A DNA stretch of 64,000 nucleotides, taken from NCBI GenBank assembly GCA_947561585.1, contig CANNZV010001135.1, positions 161,907-225,906 of the forward strand. The letters are read 5' to 3'. The notes beneath the pieces are model-generated. The model searched no databases and had not been told where the DNA came from. It saw nothing but the letters and a program-made list of their open reading frames with translations. Of this stretch, positions 46,036 to 59,622 are shown one piece after another. The stretch's first letter is position 1. Each line of letters starts with the position of its first letter. A program made the translations under genes and the position numbers. This DNA comes from Caprella mutica. Taxonomy: Eukaryota > Arthropoda > Malacostraca > Amphipoda > Caprellidae.

Positions 46036-46634
46036 AATAAGTAAAGACTTGTTTGTTTGTAAATAGCTACACAAGAAAGTGGTAGTGTTAAGTTGCTAAA
46101 ATGACTTAGTTTAACTGACATTTAACTTACGCCATATTGTAGTTCTATTCACAGTAAATGAATAACCTGATGTTAAGTCTAGTGGTAGGTTTAGTTAACT
46201 TTCGCCTCTACGGTTCTTGCACCGGTGTACAACTTGCTTCAGCATTTGTGAAGTGAATTCTCAAATTAATTGAAATTAGTCTTTTGGATAGTAGTTAGAT
46301 AGAATTTTTATTGCTTTTTAATGATCAGCAGATTAATCTTTGAATCGTAACAAAAACTACCGACACAGCATTTAATTATTTTAATTGATGACTCAGCATG
46401 TTTACTTAATAGAAGTACGCGGTCTATTAGGTGAGCATATGAATTGAATACAGATGAATTGATATTCATACTGTGAATATTTGTGAATATTTAGAAGTGA
46501 ATATTTAGAAATAAATATTTTTTCATTTTGAAATACTAATTAGATTTTGATGATTAGAAAATTTTAGAGTCAAAATAAATTAGGAATTTGCAGGAATGAA
46601 ATATTTTTAAATTAATATACATAAATGAAATGGT
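46036..46634 (+). other. Probable captured 3' UTR
   Basis: AT-rich, non-coding sequence directly after the hnRNP-like stop, with no transposon features until the inverted repeat at 46635. By position it should be the hnRNP 3' UTR, continuing at 60493-61127 beyond the nested insertion. Inference only. Confidence 0.4.
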
Positions 46635-46935
46635 TATATGAAGAGTAACTTTGATTAGTGATCTACGCAAAATTCTCCATCGCTAACTAGTAACAGTGTA
46701 AAGTGATCTACAGCTCCAGATCACTTTACAAAAGTTCTAAATGATTCGACTGTAAAGTGCTCTACACCCGTAGATCACTTTTCATTACTCTCACTTCGCA
46801 TTCAAACATAGTAATCTACGGTAATATAAGCGTAGATCATTATTCAGGTATCAATGTTACTATCTCACAGACTGCTACTGATCTACGCTAAGAATAATTT
46901 TGCAATTTGTAACAGGCCTTCTGATTGGCTAGAGC

Positions 46936-48180
46936 TGCTAGACATTAAGTACAGTGAGTTCTAACATTATTGGTATATTATTACAGTGCAGGTTATTGAG
47001 AGTTTTATTATTACTGTACTGCAATAATTATTATTTATAATATAAAGTTAATGAAAAAAATTTGTTGTAACAATGAGTAATTTTTATTAAAACAATTCAT
47101 AATGATATTTTTTATATATATTAAAAAACAATTATTTATATTAAATTGAAGTTTAGATAATATGAACGGTGCAAATAATGTTGCAGATAATTTGAATAGT
47201 AATGGTGAGTAAGAAAATAACTATCAATATTTAAAATATCGATGTAGGTAAATGAAACTAAATACAAACAGTGACAGTAAAAGTATACATATATAATACT
47301 GTTATTAGTTATTACATTGAAAATAAGTCGTGTGCAATGACACTGTAAGTAATTAAAACTATATTTTATTACACACCTAACGATAAAAAATTGTATACTT
47401 TTTCCGAACACTAAGTTTTAATATTTTATTGAAACTTTTGAAAAGTCGTCTAAAAAGTGTGACAATTGTAACACAATCATATAATAATTATAATTTAGTC
47501 CAATAATGTTATATTATTTTAAGTATCAAATAGTAATTATTGGTCGTTATCAATTTTTTCGATTAATAATGGTAGGTATATCAGTTGTCAATGTAAGTGT
47601 TTCTTTTTAATTCCCGCGTTAATAATTTTGGTTTATCATCGTTGTTGGTAGCTAACGAGTTTCTGTGGGGGGGGGGGGGGGACTAACAGGGGGAGGGGAT
47701 AGATACAGTAGAGAGGTATCCTTTATGTATTTACTACAGTTTCACAAATAGAATAAGAAGTGAATGATTACACTGAGAAATATGATGCCTCTATTTAACT
47801 GTTTGCTCATATTTCTTTGTTGACTGATATTTTATAATGTACGACAGTATATAAAATATTAATGAAAGATCATTTTAATTTTGGCGCTAAGGTCAAGTGG
47901 GTTGAGCATGCATTGCTGTGTGTGTGCTTATATTGCTATAAGCTTCGTAGTCAGTTAGGCATGTAGTAACTTGTATTTCTTCGATTTTCTATTGACGATC
48001 TATCATTGATATTAGATTCACCTAAAATTAACTGCTTGGGAAATGGTATTTATTTCTGTAATAAATATTAACAATTTTTTAGGAGCCAAGCAATTCAATT
48101 TTATAATAATTAAAATGTATGTAAGTGTATGAAGCGGGGCTGACACTGACGGGAAACTCATGAATGGGGAAAACGAACAA
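46936..48180. other. AT-rich interior, no gene
   Basis: No supported ORF. A run of 13 G lies at about 47,667-47,679. The ORFs here are low-complexity. Confidence 0.4.
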
Positions 48181-48189
48181 TGCTTGAAA

Positions 48190-50334
48190 GAGTATTAGAG
48201 TATCTAGGAAAACCTACCTAACTAGGGTATCTATGAACCTAGATAGATACTGTAGTTAGGTAGCTACTGACTAGGGAACTAGATACACTAGTTTTTCCAA
48301 GTACACACTTCATCTTGCTGCTAGCAAGATGAAGTCGTGGAAGACAACTAGATAGGTACTAATATGATGGTACAAGAATCGAGCCATCTTGAAATAAGCT
48401 CATGTGTATATATTAAACTTAATGAACACATTTAAAAGAACTAGCTTGGTACCTAGTTACACTAGTTAGGTAACTAGTTACAGTAGTCAGGTAACCAAAT
48501 ATACTAGTTAGATACCTAATTCCATTAGTTACCTAACTAGTTACACTAGTTACTCAACTATTTATACTCGTTTTCATTATAAATTACTGTAAGTTACACT
48601 AGTTACCTAACTAGCTACACTAGTTAACTAACAAGGTAATAGCACTAGTTACCAAAAAAGGTTACCGACTAGTTACCTAACAAGGTTACCGCACCAGTTA
48701 CTTAACGAGGTTACCGCACTGGTTAGGTACCTAGTTAACTGGTTAGGTACCTAGGTAACTGGTTAGGTACCTAGTTAACTGGTTAGGTACCTAGTTAACT
48801 GGTTAGGTACCTAGGTAACTGGTTAGGTACCTAGTTAACTGGTTAGGTACCTAGGTAACTGGTTAGGTACCTAGGTAACTGGTTAGGTACCTAGGTAACT
48901 GGTTAGGTACCTAGGTAACTGGTTAGGTACCTAGGTAACTGGTTAGGTACCAAGGTACACTGGTTTGTGGTTAGGTACCTAGATAACTGGTTAGGTACCC
49001 AGGTAACTAGTTAGGTACCCAGGTAACTGGTTAGGTATCTAGGTACAGTGGTTAGGTACCTAGATACACTGGTTAGTGGTTAGGTACACTGGTTAGGTAC
49101 CAAGGTACACTGGTTAGTGGTTAGGAACCTAGGTACACTGATTAATGGTTATGTACCTAGGTACACTGATTAATGATTAGGTCCCAAGGTACACTGGTTA
49201 GTGTCTAGGTACACTGGTTTGGTACCAAGTTACACTGGTTAGTGGTTAGGTACTTAGGTACACTGGTTAGTGGTTAGGTACACTGGATAGTGGTTATGTA
49301 CCTAGGTACACTGGTTAGTGGTTAGGTACCTATACGTACACTGGTAAGTGTCTAGGTACCAAGGTACACTGGATAGTGGTTAGGTACCTAGATACACTGG
49401 TTAGTGGTTAGTTACACTGGTTAGGTACCTAGGTACACTGGTAGTGGTTAGGTACACTGGTTAGTGGTTAGGTACCTAGATACACTGGTTAGTGGTTAGT
49501 TACACTGGTTAGGTACCTAGGTACACTGGTTAGTGTCTAGGTACACTGGTTAGTGGTTAGGTACCTAGATACACTGGTTAGTGGTTAGTTACACTGGTTA
49601 GGTACCTAGGTACACTGGTTAGTGGTTAGGTACCTAGGTACACTGGTTAGTGGTTAGGTACCTAGGTACACTGGATAGTGGTTAGGAACCTAGGTACACT
49701 GGTTAATGATTAGGTATCTAGGTACACTGGTTAATGATTAGGTACCTAGGTACACTGGTTAGTGGTTAGGTACCTACGTACACTGGTAAGTGTCTAGGTA
49801 CCAAGATACACTGGTTATGTCTAGGTACCTAGGTACACTGGTTAATGATTAGGTACCTAGCTACACTGGTTAGTGTCTAGGTACCTAGGTACACTGGTTA
49901 GTGTCTAGGTACCTAGGTACACTGGTTAGAGATTAGGCACTAGGTACACTGGTTAGAGGTTAGTCACTAGGTACACTGGTTAGTGTCTAGGTACCTAGGT
50001 ACACTGGTTAGTGTAATAATGTAGTTTGTTGTATCAGCTAGATTGTTGTACTGCACACTTCATGATATACATATATTTTATGTCTAATCAGTAATGAACT
50101 ACAAAAGTGTCAATAAGGATTAAATAATATAGGTAAATAAGGATTTAAAAACAGGGGGGCTCGTGACCGGGGGGCTCATGACCGGGGGGGCTCTTGACCG
50201 GGGGGCTCTTGACCAGGGGGGCTTATGACCTACACCCCCAAGGTACACTGGTTAGTGGTTAGGCACTAGGTACACTGGTTAGTGTCTAGGTACATTGGTT
50301 AGTGTCAAGGTACCTAGGTACACTGGTAAGTGTC
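48190..50334. repeat. GGTTAGGTACCTAGGTAACT satellite, 20-bp and ~28-bp units
   Basis: 48,190-48,700 is a degenerate ACTAGTTACCTAAC-type region. 48,720-48,960 has about 12 clean copies of a 20-bp unit (GGTTAGGTACCTAGGTAACT). From 48,960 to 50,015 the unit lengthens to ~28 bp by adding ACACTGGTTAGT. Each unit contains the palindromes GGTACC and CCTAGG. A G-rich foldback fragment interrupts the array at 50,015-50,238, and it resumes until 50,334. Confidence 0.85.
50015..50238. mobile_element. Left-truncated G-rich foldback element in the satellite
   Basis: Matches the right half of 31603-32036 (AATGTAGTTTGTTGTATC onward) and ends GACCTACACCC. It is flanked on both sides by satellite units. Confidence 0.7.
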
Positions 50335-50762
50335 TAGTTAAAAAAATGAAGAACTACTTAGATAGAAATAACTGAGAGTTACTAATGTAGTTTGTTGTAT
50401 CCGCTAGTTTGTTGTACTGCACACTTCATGATTGCTTAATGACCTGGCAGGGGGGTTCGGGGGGCGGCACGCCCCCCTATATACATATATTTTATGTCTA
50501 TTCAGTATTGAACTACAAAAGTGTCAATAACGATTAAATGGTATAGGTAAATAAGGATTTAAAAACAGGGGGGCTCGTGACCGGGGGGGCTCTTGACCGG
50601 GGGGGGGGGGGCTTATGACCTAGGGGGGCTCATGACCGGGGGGCTCTTGACCGGGGGGGGCTCATGACTGGGGGGCTCTTGACCGGGGGGGCTTATGACC
50701 TACACCCATTGACCGTACCCCGACCGAGAATGGGGGGGGGGGGCTTATGACCGTACCCCGAG
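50335..50762. mobile_element. G-rich foldback element, second satellite insertion
   Basis: Begins at AAATGAAGAACTACTTAGAT without the left TIR, includes CGGGGGGCGGCACGCCCCCC, and ends in a long array of GGGGGGCTCATGACC-type units followed by GACCGTACCCCG. It closes the satellite on the right. Confidence 0.7.
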
Positions 50763-50765
50763 GAG

Positions 50766-50992
50766 GGTACACTTGAAAGTCGTTTGCATGCAGCGATTGT
50801 TGCGATCATCGTTCAGCGATGATTGCGCAGCAATATAAACACACTGAATACTGTCCAGCGATAATAAATCGTTGCAAAACAGCCCCGTTGAAATTGCATT
50901 CAACTAGTGCTCACTGCTCAGTGATATTCGCCGGGCGACGATTGCTGATTGAAGATCGCAACAGTCGCTGAATGCAAAACGTACCTTTCAAG
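50766..50992. mobile_element. MITE, ~227 bp, inverted CGATTGTTGCGATC ends
   Basis: The left end GGTACACTTGAAAGTCGTTT then GCATGCAGCG is inverted at the right (CGCTGAATGCAAAACGTACC then TTTCAAG). Internal palindromes (CAGCGATGATTGCGC) add structure. Confidence 0.5.
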
Positions 50993-53064
50993 CCAGTGGC
51001 TAGAGCCGCTGTGTATAATAGTAATTTTTACATCTCCCTTTTTTTGTGGACGGTAAATAAATGAATCGTAATAAGAAACAAAGTTTGCTTTTAATTCAGG
51101 TATCTTTGGTATTGAATTAATTTTCAATATTTATATATTAATTAATATTAATTAATGAATAATTTAATTAATTAAGTAAACCTGACGGTCGTAGAGCGGC
51201 TACAGTCGATCGTAACATTGGAAAGCATATCAGCGGCTGCAACTGTACGGCTCTAGTCGCCGCAATGAAAGTTCACTAGTACATGGAGTACCTTGTGAAA
51301 TAGTGTACACAAGTCCCTGACGCACACGTTTAAAATTCTGGGAAACATCTTCAATCTTCATGGAAATATTGTTAACTATTTTATATAAACATTAATATAT
51401 TAGTTTTTTATTGATTGCATTATGGTAATTCTATGAATCCTTAATATATAAGACACCAATAACAGATTATAAAGATGTCATGAGTCACGACGTCACTGTG
51501 TATGTACACTTCTAAAAGGGGCGCGAAACCCCCACCCTCTCCCCCACTCTTGCCTGTGTACGTTCCTATTTAAAGTAATGATTGCATAGTAGGAATGGAA
51601 TAAAAAATTAAATTGATTATTATACTAATATGAATGGATATGATGTGAAACTATCCGCTAACTCACAGCTTACCCTATATTCTATAAAATATGTTCCTAT
51701 GTTTTAATTTCATATTAAATATGTTATCTTCACAAATATCGCAGCGGTGATCCATATTGAAGGGTGCAATAGTATTACAATTTCTGAATAGTTTAAATCT
51801 GAATTTGTGTTCTTTTTTGCATTCACCGATATCGGGTAGCTTTACTACAGTTTCGTCACATACGGTGGATGGTGATTTTGCTCACAGAGCCACTTTCCTT
51901 TCTGACTGCTTCTTCCAGTCCCTTGTGTGTAATTTCCTTATGACATCTGCGATATGGCCCATGATTCTAAAGTAGACGTTAAAACCCTTACTGAAATTTA
52001 ATATTTAATTATTTATTTTACATCACTAAAATAAATAAAGTTAGCATTAATGTGTATGCATATTTTTAAATTCATTTAACAAAATTGTACGTATTATGTA
52101 TTCGAATATCAATCACAATTTTCATTCAAAATCTTTTTATTACAGTGATGATATATGGTGAGTACCTATTAGTTTCTTACAATTCGATCGATCTATCTGA
52201 TTCTATCAGATGATGAGTAAACTGTCTGGAACAAAAGTGCTTATAAAACATACTCAGTATTTCTTCTTTGAAATTGAATATTGTGATTTAAATGAAAACT
52301 TCAATTTTATGTTGAGTTACTATAAGACATCACCCAGTAATTGCCATATATTTGATATTTTTAGCGATTTATTTTGAAATAATAGAATAGTTACCTCAGA
52401 GCTCATGATAACATATTATTTCGGCATAAAAATATCTTGGACGTATTCAGTGTATAACGCGTCTTCTTTGCGCGGTTTTGTTCTGTAAGAATGTACAAAC
52501 CAATGTTTATATTGACATTTTATAAAAAGCTTTAAGATGGAATAAGGTTGTTATTCATAATTCATGAATGATATCGATGCATAATTTTGATAGTGTTTCC
52601 TCATAAGTCATATGCACTAAAATTTAAATCAGTATGAAAGTTTTGGTAAGATAGGGAAGGTGAGGGGGGGGGGGGAAAGGGGAAGGAGGGTATATTAAAG
52701 GGTCACAAGCACCGATGCTGCACTCACAGATGGAAAAAGAAAATGAAGAGGTGTTACATTTTTATGTGTTATTTCTCGTTTTAGTTATTCATTAAAATAT
52801 AAATAATAAATAGAAGAGCTTAGCCCAAGCACTGTCCTCTTAAACTGCAAGTAGTTTGAAAAAATGGTAAACAAGTACAAATTAAAAAAATACATAATCC
52901 AAATTACAACAGTTAGGGGCCAGAGAGACTCCATCCCCTTCTCTCCCATTCACCAAAGACAGCTAACGGATAGAGCTCTTGGGTGCTAAGTTTTAAAATA
53001 ACGGTATGTTGCTAGGTACCGAGTTTATTCAGGGAAAAGAATCAAATAATTCATACCTATCTAT
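50993..53064. other. AT-rich interior with repeat scraps
   Basis: 51885-51960 and 52704-52755 are diverged scraps of the CRAL-TRIO-like dispersed repeat. A poly-G run lies near 52,660. No gene is supported. Confidence 0.4.
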
Positions 53065-53205
53065 AGGGTAAGTTCTGAGTTATCGGACGGTTACAGATTT
53101 ACGAATAAGTAAAAAAGGTTAAAATGAGAGTTAAATAAATAGTTATAATATATTTGCTTACTTGCTCAAAAATATGGAACCGTTCGATAATCGGAACTTA
53201 TCCTA
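53065..53205. mobile_element. MITE (copy 2 of the 10264-10489 family)
   Basis: GGGTAAGTTCTGAGTTATCG at the left, inverse CCGTTCGATAATCGGAACTT at the right. Shorter and more diverged than the copy at 10264. Confidence 0.45.
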
Positions 53206-54319
53206 ATTAGTCAGGTACCTAAAGGCTAAAGTGTAAATAACTAATCAATATTCTTAAATCTAATTATTTATTTAAATCTCAATTAAATAACTGAACTATA
53301 ATAAACAATGAATTCAATCAATCATACCTAAAAATGCTATCATTATCACTCAATATATCACAAATCTTCATTCAAATAACGGTCACAATAATACATCTTT
53401 TTATCCACACTATGTGATAAGCCTACCTAATTGGATTTTAATATTTTATTAATGTTTCTTTTAGAAACACAAAAAGTGGTCAAACTGTATGATTATTATT
53501 GATAATCAAAATTCATATCCTATTATAATTTTATATGTCAGTTCAATATTATAATAAAATATAAGTATAATAATATACATTCCTATCATTTGACAATGCT
53601 AAGTTTTCTGCAGTTCAAGGCTCATAAATAATTTGTTACACATTACGGTTAGTAGCTACTGATAGAGAGGGAGGGGGGGGGGGAGGTGTGAGATGAATGA
53701 GGGGTGGGGGATCTGTACTTAAACACTGATATACAGTTTGGGGAAAAATATTTTGGCGGTAAATGATTACAGAGTGAACAAATAACCTATTTGACCGTGA
53801 ACTTCTATTTCTTTATCAATTTATATTTATTTAAAACTAAATACAATACTTTTGTGTTAACATATAGTTAAGTTTCAGCGTATTAGTCACTGGTCATTCT
53901 TCATAACCGTGAATGTGTGTACGTATGTTTGTTCCCAGAAAATCGCTTACAGTAGTGGACTAACATGTTGATTTCTCAAACACTGTTTATCGTATTCGCT
54001 GTCAAAGAAAATGTTGACTTGAAGACTTATTATAATAGTTCGTGATTATAAGGGATAAATATTTCTTTAAATATTATATTATACCGACAGCGGTATAAAC
54101 AGTGTAAATACATTGAAGTTCAAATTATTTTCGGGCATAGAAGTTTAATTTATTAAAAGATACAAATGTAGTTGAGTAGTTAGTTACTCGTTAGGTACAT
54201 AGAGTCACTATTTTGTATAGTAGAAATTACCTTCCAAAATTGGTTCGTTAATTACTAAATATGTACATAGATACTATAATCAGGTATAAATAAGTTAGGG
54301 ACCTACATACACTAATAGC

Positions 54320-54804
54320 AAAGACAATATAAGATAGACGCTCAACTACATCTTATAAAATACAGAGTATGTTTGCACTGACGTCAGCACTGTGACCCAA
54401 CTTCTAGCCAATCATCGTTAAGGTATGCCTACAACTTAGTGTGGTCTAAGACAATATGCTACCTATTTGTTTATACTCGTTTGGTATACCTAGTTATGAA
54501 TATTCTCCGAATAGATGGTAGATTATATTCAAAATAGTAAATTGAACCACATATGCGATCTTGTAAACTTAATTAATAATAAAGTAATTATTTTTCTGAT
54601 TCCTAATTAGTAGAGAATATTTATATTTCTAATGACTTCACACGTTAAGACTAAATATTATCCTTCTGTGAATATCAAGGGGGGACGGGGGGTCGTACCT
54701 TTATTATTGTTTGGTGTGACGTATGCTACTGATCGCTTCTGATTGGTTGTTATTATTTTTGCATGTGCCCTATCAAGTTGAGCGTCTATCTTATATTGTC
54801 TTTG
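54320..54804. mobile_element. MITE CAAAGAC family, copy 2
   Basis: Same ends and interior as 15424-15912. The flanks CTAATAG and CTAATAA agree at 6 of 7. Confidence 0.75.
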
Positions 54805-54914
54805 CTAATAATTGGGATATTATTAGGTACCTAGAAACATCAGTTGGTTAATTACTAGTTAGGTACCTAGATACTACAGTTTGACAGTTATGAATTGAGT
54901 ACCTACTCAAGGTT

Positions 54915-55243
54915 GGGGTACGGTCAAACGGCAAAGAGCCCCCTTCCCCCCCCCCCGGTCATGAGCCCTGGTCACGAGCCCCCTCCCTTTTTGGTAAATC
55001 CTTATTTACCTAGTTGAACAAATGAAGAACTACTTAGATAGAGATAACTGAGAGTTGCTAATGTAGTTTGTTGTACTGCACACTTCATGACTGTTTAATG
55101 ACCTGGCAAGGGGGTTGGGCGGCACGCCCCCCGATATTCATATATTTCATGTTTAATCAGTAATGAACTACAAAAGTGTCAATAAGGATTAAATAATATA
55201 GGTAAATAAGAATTAAAAAACAGGGGGTGGGAGACCTACACCC
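54915..55243. mobile_element. G-rich foldback element, shortened
   Basis: Starts GGGGTACGGTCAAACGGC, contains CAAGGGGGTTGGGCGGCACG and ends GAGACCTACACCC. The right G-rich array is reduced to one unit. No flanking duplication was found. Confidence 0.65.
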
Positions 55244-56226
55244 TTTACGTTAGGTATCGAGATACACTTGTTGAGTTAACACAAATCAAATTAGATAATT
55301 AGATACACTAGTTGGTTAATCATGAGTTAGGTACAAGATACACTAGTTAAGTAGGTAAAAGTTAGTGCACTAAGAAGTTGTAACAGTTACAACTTTCTGT
55401 GTTATTTCTCTTTTTATTTTTTAATTAAATTAAAAATGATTATTAAATAGATATACTCAATTAAAAAATAATCCAAATAATAAAATAATACTTTTTCTTT
55501 CGTTTTTTTAAATTTTATATTCCTTTCTTAGTTGACTCTATTTCATCATTTAAATGTAGTACGTTGTATCCGCTAGTTTGTTACATATATACCTTATGTA
55601 CATATATTTGTTGTTAAATCAGATATAACATGCAAAAATGTCGGACTAATGTGGCGTTGGACTAAGTAGGAGTCGGACTAATGAGGCGTCGAAAAAATGA
55701 TGCGTCGGGCCAATGAATAGTAACCTAAACTCGACTAGTACTTATATTATCAACTTCCAATTTCCTGACCGTATTACTTCGTAAATATTAATTGCAAATA
55801 TTCTTTAATCTATTGGTTCCTAAGTCAATCTATACTATAATATAAATAATTCCTATCAGTACAAAAGATCTTCAATTCAAACATTTAAACCAATAGGAAG
55901 GTATTTTTCGTCTATTAGTTATTAAAAAATAACTAAATAACTAACTAATAATTAAAAAATAACTAAATAATTATAATATTCAAACATTGGTAGACAGCTA
56001 ACTGAAATAAATATTTTCTATTGAGTTGACTAATTTACGAATTATCGGACGTATTTTGTGACGTGAGTCTGACTCTAATGATACTATTGATAAAGTACCA
56101 TCCTATTATTGGTTTGTTGATTTAAAACTATATAGGTAGATAATGCTATTAAATTCCTTAATTTCTAAAATAAATAAAGCTATCAGTGCTCAGCCTTAAA
56201 TTTTTAAATAAATTGATATAGGTAGT

Positions 56227-56427
56227 GGGTTAAGCTACGAATCATCGGACAGTTTCACATTTTCGGTCATATAAGAGAAAATTCATTAATTATTTTTAAT
56301 TGGTATTCGTATAATTATCACTATTACCTATTAAAATAAAGAGTATATAATATATTTTATGGTAATGTTTATTTTTTCTCCTCTGACCGAAAATGTGGAA
56401 TTGTCCAATAATTCATAACTTACCCCA
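56227..56427. mobile_element. MITE (copy 3 of the 10264-10489 family)
   Basis: GGGTTAAGCTACGAATCATC then TTTCACATTTTCGGTCATAT at the left; inverse GACCGAAAATGTGGAATTGT then ATAACTTACCCC at the right. Confidence 0.55.
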
Positions 56428-56972
56428 GATAAACATGCATTGGTACACATAGTTGATAATGACGTATGGTAAAATACATTTATCTGAATAAGTTTTATTT
56501 TAAGTATTTTTTTATGAAAGATTCTTTCATGTAGGTAGTACCTATTGAAATTTGAATGTATTTTGAAGCTTATGAAATTGACGTGAAAAAGTGGCACTAA
56601 CTAACATACATACAAGTTAAATATATCGTTAAAATGAGAATAGAGGAGTAATAGAATGATGAATATATTAAGGTACGTAATACATGTAATAATGAGGATA
56701 CAAGTATTACTGAAGAATTATAATTTAATTTTTCAGTGTAAAGCTTAGTGTGATCTATGTTTAAAGATTAATAATTATTATTGCATTGTCAAGAAAATGT
56801 TAGTTTTTCTTGCAAAAATTGAATGCCATTTGACAAACTGTTACCTAGGTAATACTAATACTAACCTCAATAATTATATTATACACGCAAAATTTAAAAA
56901 AATACAATTTCTTACATACCCAACTAACTAGGGTCACTATTTTAACTTTCACCCCCCAAGAAAAAGACTCTA

Positions 56973-58031
56973 AAGTCCCGTTTACATTGAGGCTCTTTTG
57001 CACACTCTGAGTGTTGTAACAACGGGCAAACGCGCAGTGGAGGGGCAAACCAGCGGGCAACTTGAGGCTCACTTCAACATTCACCTTGGCCATTCTTTTC
57101 GACACTCTGAGTGACATTCACTGTGGCTCAGTCAGTCTATTGATGCACCAGGGGGAGGTTGTTAACATCGAAGCTCCTGCGAAATGGATGGCAACGAGTA
57201 GAGCTGCTGTAATTAGCTAATTAATCTATATAGGACTCACGAATGCCTTAGGAAATCATAAAGTAAAGCATATAAAAATAGAAATTTAAGATAGAGAGCA
57301 ATAATGACATTAAACAAAATTTATTATTATCCCAACCTATAACAAAGAGCATTGTGTTTTTATATATGTTTAAATCCATCACACTCAAAAAATTTATTTT
57401 ATAAAATTCAAAATTTTCGGAAAACTCAATATTTTCCCAAAAATAAAAAAATTCCCAAAACAAAATTATCCCACAACACAAAATTTTCCCATATCACAAA
57501 ATTTTCCCATATCACAAAATTTTCCCATAACACAAAATTTTCCAAAAAACTCAAAATTTTCCGAATAGGTAGGTACTGAAGATTTTCCGAAAACTGAAAA
57601 TTCATAGAATTAAAATTCAATTTCCATTAAAAAACAGTTATTTTTAACGGGATACTACACTAGTTATTAATATTAGGTAGAGATGGAGAAGATGTAAAAA
57701 CTGAAATTCAAACTATACGGAAATAACACCGTAATAAAGTCAACGAATCGAAAAAATCTGATAAAGTATATGAAACAGATGAAATTTATGCACCATAGCT
57801 TTGGTGCTATAAATTATTTCATGTTGTTACACTAGGGGCCCTGCCGCTCTGCCCAGTGTAACAACATTTCTCGCCATCGAAACTGAATACCAACTAAGAA
57901 CTCTTTCACCGTCTCAATCTGCCCGCCAAACGCTTTTCAAATGTGAACAGTCAAGACTCTTTTTGAGTGTGCACTTGCCCGTTGCCCGTGGATGTGAGCT
58001 TCCAATGTGAGTGTCAATGTAAACGGGGCTT
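56973..58031. mobile_element. MITE, 1059 bp, CCCGTTTACATTGA ends
   Basis: Ends AAGTCCCGTTTACATTGA and TCAATGTAAACGGGGCTT are flanked by TA. Subterminal phrases (GCACACTCTGAGTG; TTGAGTGTGCACTTGCCCG) are also inverted. A small tandem array (57425-57560) lies inside. Confidence 0.65.
57425..57560. repeat. 17-18-bp tandem array, ACAAAATTTTCCCATATC
   Basis: About six imperfect copies of a unit built on AAAATTTTCCCA. Open frames on both strands here are by-products of the repeat. Confidence 0.7.
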
Positions 58032-58383
58032 TAAAATATAAACTGTATTAAAATCCCCTAATTATTCGACTTAGAGATATAGGATTCGTTTCATTTTGCT
58101 TAGAATTTTTCACTCTACTATTGTTCAGGCCATTTCATCAAATTCTAATTCTCAAAAATGATGATATTGAAATTTGAAAAAAAAAACATTTTTTAAAATA
58201 TGGTTACATTTTCCCATAGACTTTTTGCACGTTGTGGATCCGAATCTATATTCTTTAATTTGCTGAATTTCAAATTCAAATTTCCTTTTTGGTATTATTT
58301 AGATACTAATTATTTAGTATTTAGATACTAATTTTTCTGTTAATTAATATTTATTTGTGCAACATATTTATTCAAATGAAATT

Positions 58384-58470
58384 TGAGATAAATTAATTTA
58401 AAAATACCCCCTTCCTAGTGCACGTCCCTATAACATTTAGGGACGTGAACCAAGAAAGGGATATTTAGAT
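58384..58470. repeat. Half of a CTAGTTCACGTCC hairpin MITE
   Basis: CCCCCTTCCTAGTGCACGTC and GGGACGTGAACCAAGAAAGG form a hairpin matching one arm of 27098-27492. Confidence 0.5.
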
Positions 58471-58663
58471 GTATTCATGTAAATGATATTTATGTAAATA
58501 AACTTTATGTAAAATGTGGGCCATGAAATATATTGAAAGGCCAATTAAAATGGTGGATTTTGGAGATTATTATGGTAGACAATGATATATTATTATGGTG
58601 GGCGATGATAGATTATTTTGGTTGGCCATGAAACATTTCAGGATGGGCAATGAATGGAAGATT

Positions 58664-59622
58664 ATGGTAGTGAGTTGTTTGGTGAGTAGTGAATTGTAGG
58701 GTGAGAACTGAGTAGTGAGTTGTATGGTGAGTAGTGAGTTGTATAGTGAGTGGTGAGTTGCATGGTGAGTAGTGAGTTGTATGGTGAGTAGTGAGTTGCA
58801 TTGTGAGTAGTGAGTTGGATGGTGAGTAGTGAGTTGTATGGTGAATAGTGAGTTGCATGGTGAGTAGTGAGTTGTATGGTGAGTAGTGAGTTGTACGGTG
58901 AGTAGTGATTTGTATGGTGAGTAGTGAGTTGTATGGTGAGTAGTGAGTTGCATGGTGAGTAGTGAGTTGTATGGTGAGTAGTGATTTGTATGGTGAGTAG
59001 TGAGTTGTATGGTGAGTAGTGAGTTGCATGGTGAGTTGCATGATGGAATGCATGGATAGTGGTGAGTTGAATGGTGAGCAGTGAGTTGCATGGAGAGTGG
59101 TGAGTTGTATGGTGAGTAATAAGTTGTATAGTGAATGATGAGTAGTGAGTTATATGGTGAGTAGCGAGTTGTAGGGTTAGTAGTGAGTTGCATGGGGAGT
59201 GGTGAGTTGTATGGTGAGTAGCGAGTTGTATAGTGAGTGGTGAGTTGTGAGTTGTATGATGAGTGGTGAGTTGTATGGTGAATGATGAGTAGCGAGTTGT
59301 AGGGTGAGTGGTGAGTAGTGAGTTGCATGGGGAGTAATGAGTTGTATGGTGAGTAGTGAGTGGTGGGTTGCATGGTGAGTAGTGAGTTGTATGATGAGTA
59401 GTGAGTTGTATGGTGAATGATGAGTAGTGAGTTGTATGGTGAATGGTGAGTTGTATGGTGAGTGGTGGGTTGCATGGTGAGTAGTGAGTTGTATGATGAG
59501 TAGTGAGTTGTATGGTGAATGATGAGTAGGGAGTTGTATGGTGAATGGTGAGTAGTGAGTTGTATGGTGAGTAGTGAGTTGTATGGTGAGTAGTGAGTTG
59601 TACGGTGAGTGTTGAGTTGCAT
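58664..59622. repeat. 19-bp satellite, GTGAGTTGTATGGTGAGTA
   Basis: About 50 copies of a 19-bp unit and shorter variants, spanning ~1 kb. Because 19 is not a multiple of 3 and the unit has no stop on the minus strand, all three minus frames stay open for 150-350 codons (THYSPYNSLLTIQL repeats). These ORFs are artefacts of the repeat. Confidence 0.85.

Noticed and set aside
45696..46074. Alternative ORFs on both strands over the hnRNP-like tail
   Set aside because: Only the frames giving Gln/Gly/Tyr-rich sequence and the NYNYKK end make biological sense; the others are shadows.
48190..50334. CRISPR array
   Set aside because: Repeats are contiguous, without unique spacers of constant length, in animal DNA.
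57248..57620. Overlapping ORFs with FSHITKF or NFVIWE repeats
   Set aside because: Products of the AAAATTTTCCCAT tandem array on both strands.
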